Source of the DNA: Deltaproteobacteria bacterium
Lineage (GTDB): Bacteria; Desulfobacterota_B; Binatia; UBA9968
DNA length: 6,419 bases
Direction: 5' to 3'
NCBI GenBank assembly: GCA_027297485.1
Contig: JAPUHZ010000343.1
Span: 1-6,419, forward strand
Shown: positions 6,000 to 6,419 of the stretch, piece after piece
How positions within the stretch are numbered: the first letter of the stretch is position 1
Layout of the letters: each line of letters starts with the position of its first letter
Notes under the pieces: model-generated
What the model saw: only the letters and a program-made list of their open reading frames with translations
The model's database searches: none
Told to the model about the DNA's origin: nothing
Translations under genes and position numbers: made by a program

Positions 6000-6419
6000 T
6001 TAATTATAGCGAATAATCAGGCCGGTAAAGAAGGTTGTTGCCGAGCCAGGTATGAGAAAAGGCTCTATCGGAAACCCCCCAAGGATACCGAAAGTAGAAT
6101 ACTTCTCATTTGTTAGATTATTCACCGCTACGTATGCCGTAATGTTTTTCCAATCGTAGCTGAGTTTACTATTGAGAACGATATAGCCATCAAGCTTTTT
6201 AGAATTATTGGGCTCGTCGTTAAGTAAATACTGACTACCTACATAGCTGCCCATTAGAGAAAGGGTGAGCCCTTTTACTGGAAAAAGATTGACTCCTGCA
6301 CTAACCCGGTGATGCGGAACCAATGGAAACTCATCCCCTTTTTTCACCTGTCCGGAGAACAAGAGAACATCGGTCTCAAAGGTTGCTTTGGTATAGGAGT
6401 AGTTGAGAAAAGCGTCGAT
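6000..6419 (-). CDS. TonB-dependent outer-membrane receptor, C-terminal part (5' end outside window)
   Basis: This is the final 139 residues of a gene that enters from the right edge; the frame is open to base 6419, so the start, signal peptide, TonB box and plug domain are not seen. The visible part has the alternating pattern of beta-barrel strands and stretches typical of the receptor C-terminus: FLNYSYTKATFE, FPLVPHHRVSAGVNLFP, LTLSLMGSYVGSQYLLND, LDGYIVLNSKLSYD and VNNLTNEKYSTFG, the last being the hallmark near the end of many TonB-dependent receptors. The protein ends in IIRYN rather than the common terminal Phe. It would take a large scarce substrate across the outer membrane using TonB energy. 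Placement 72 bases before btuF suggests a BtuB-like corrinoid receptor, but this C-terminus alone does not identify the substrate, so no symbol is given. Confidence 0.88.
   Translation of the reverse strand: MDAFLNYSYTKATFETDVLLFSGQVKKGDEFPLVPHHRVSAGVNLFPVKGLTLSLMGSYVGSQYLLNDEPNNSKKLDGYIVLNSKLSYDWKNITAYVAVNNLTNEKYSTFGILGGFPIEPFLIPGSATTFFTGLIIRYN

Noticed and set aside
1..6419. CRISPR arrays, tRNA or rRNA genes, insertion sequences and transposase genes
   Set aside because: No regular direct repeats, no tRNA-like cloverleaf and no transposase-like frames were noticed; nearly all of the window is filled by the six minus-strand genes.

Overview
The window holds one block of minus-strand genes read from right to left. 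It runs from the end of a TonB-dependent outer-membrane receptor, through a complete BtuF-BtuC-BtuD type ABC importer, to two late-middle enzymes of corrin ring synthesis: cobyrinic acid a,c-diamide synthase (cobB/cbiA) and cobyric acid synthase (cobQ/cbiP). The outer-membrane receptor and the binding protein with a probable lipoprotein signal indicate a Gram-negative (diderm) bacterium. I cannot place it more precisely from the sequence alone.

Layout, from upstream to downstream: the receptor 3' end (6000-6419, cut by the window edge); a 72-base gap; btuF (4995-5927, TTG start); btuC (3948-4973); btuD (3152-3943, 4 bases after btuC); cobB (1738-3111); cobQ (175-1716). The gaps after btuF are 21, 4, 40 and 21 bases, which fits a single transcript. 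A small hairpin (147-166) lies just past the end of cobQ. The last 174 bases at the left hold no gene I can name.

The genes make one coherent vitamin B12/corrinoid module. The receptor would take a corrinoid across the outer membrane. BtuF would capture it and pass it to BtuC2D2 for import. CobB and CobQ amidate the corrin side chains during synthesis (a and c, then b, d, e and g). Corrinoid as the transported substrate is inferred from this neighbourhood, because the same transporter family also carries haem and siderophores. Any cobalamin riboswitch or promoter would lie upstream of the receptor, beyond position 6419; none is visible inside the window.

The main anomaly is in cobQ. The gene is colinear with its family over its whole length, but one in-frame TAA (1528-1530) sits where the family has a conserved glutamine, one C-to-T change from CAA. 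It cuts the gene into a 62-residue ATP-binding N-terminus and a 445-codon remainder that opens with GTG behind a GAGG motif. This could be a nonsense mutation, a sequencing error, or a split gene rescued by readthrough or reinitiation. A second oddity is base composition: sampled blocks in cobB/cobQ are richer in G+C than most blocks in the transporter and receptor genes. I found no sign of a wholly new system; the region is otherwise a recognisable B12 locus.
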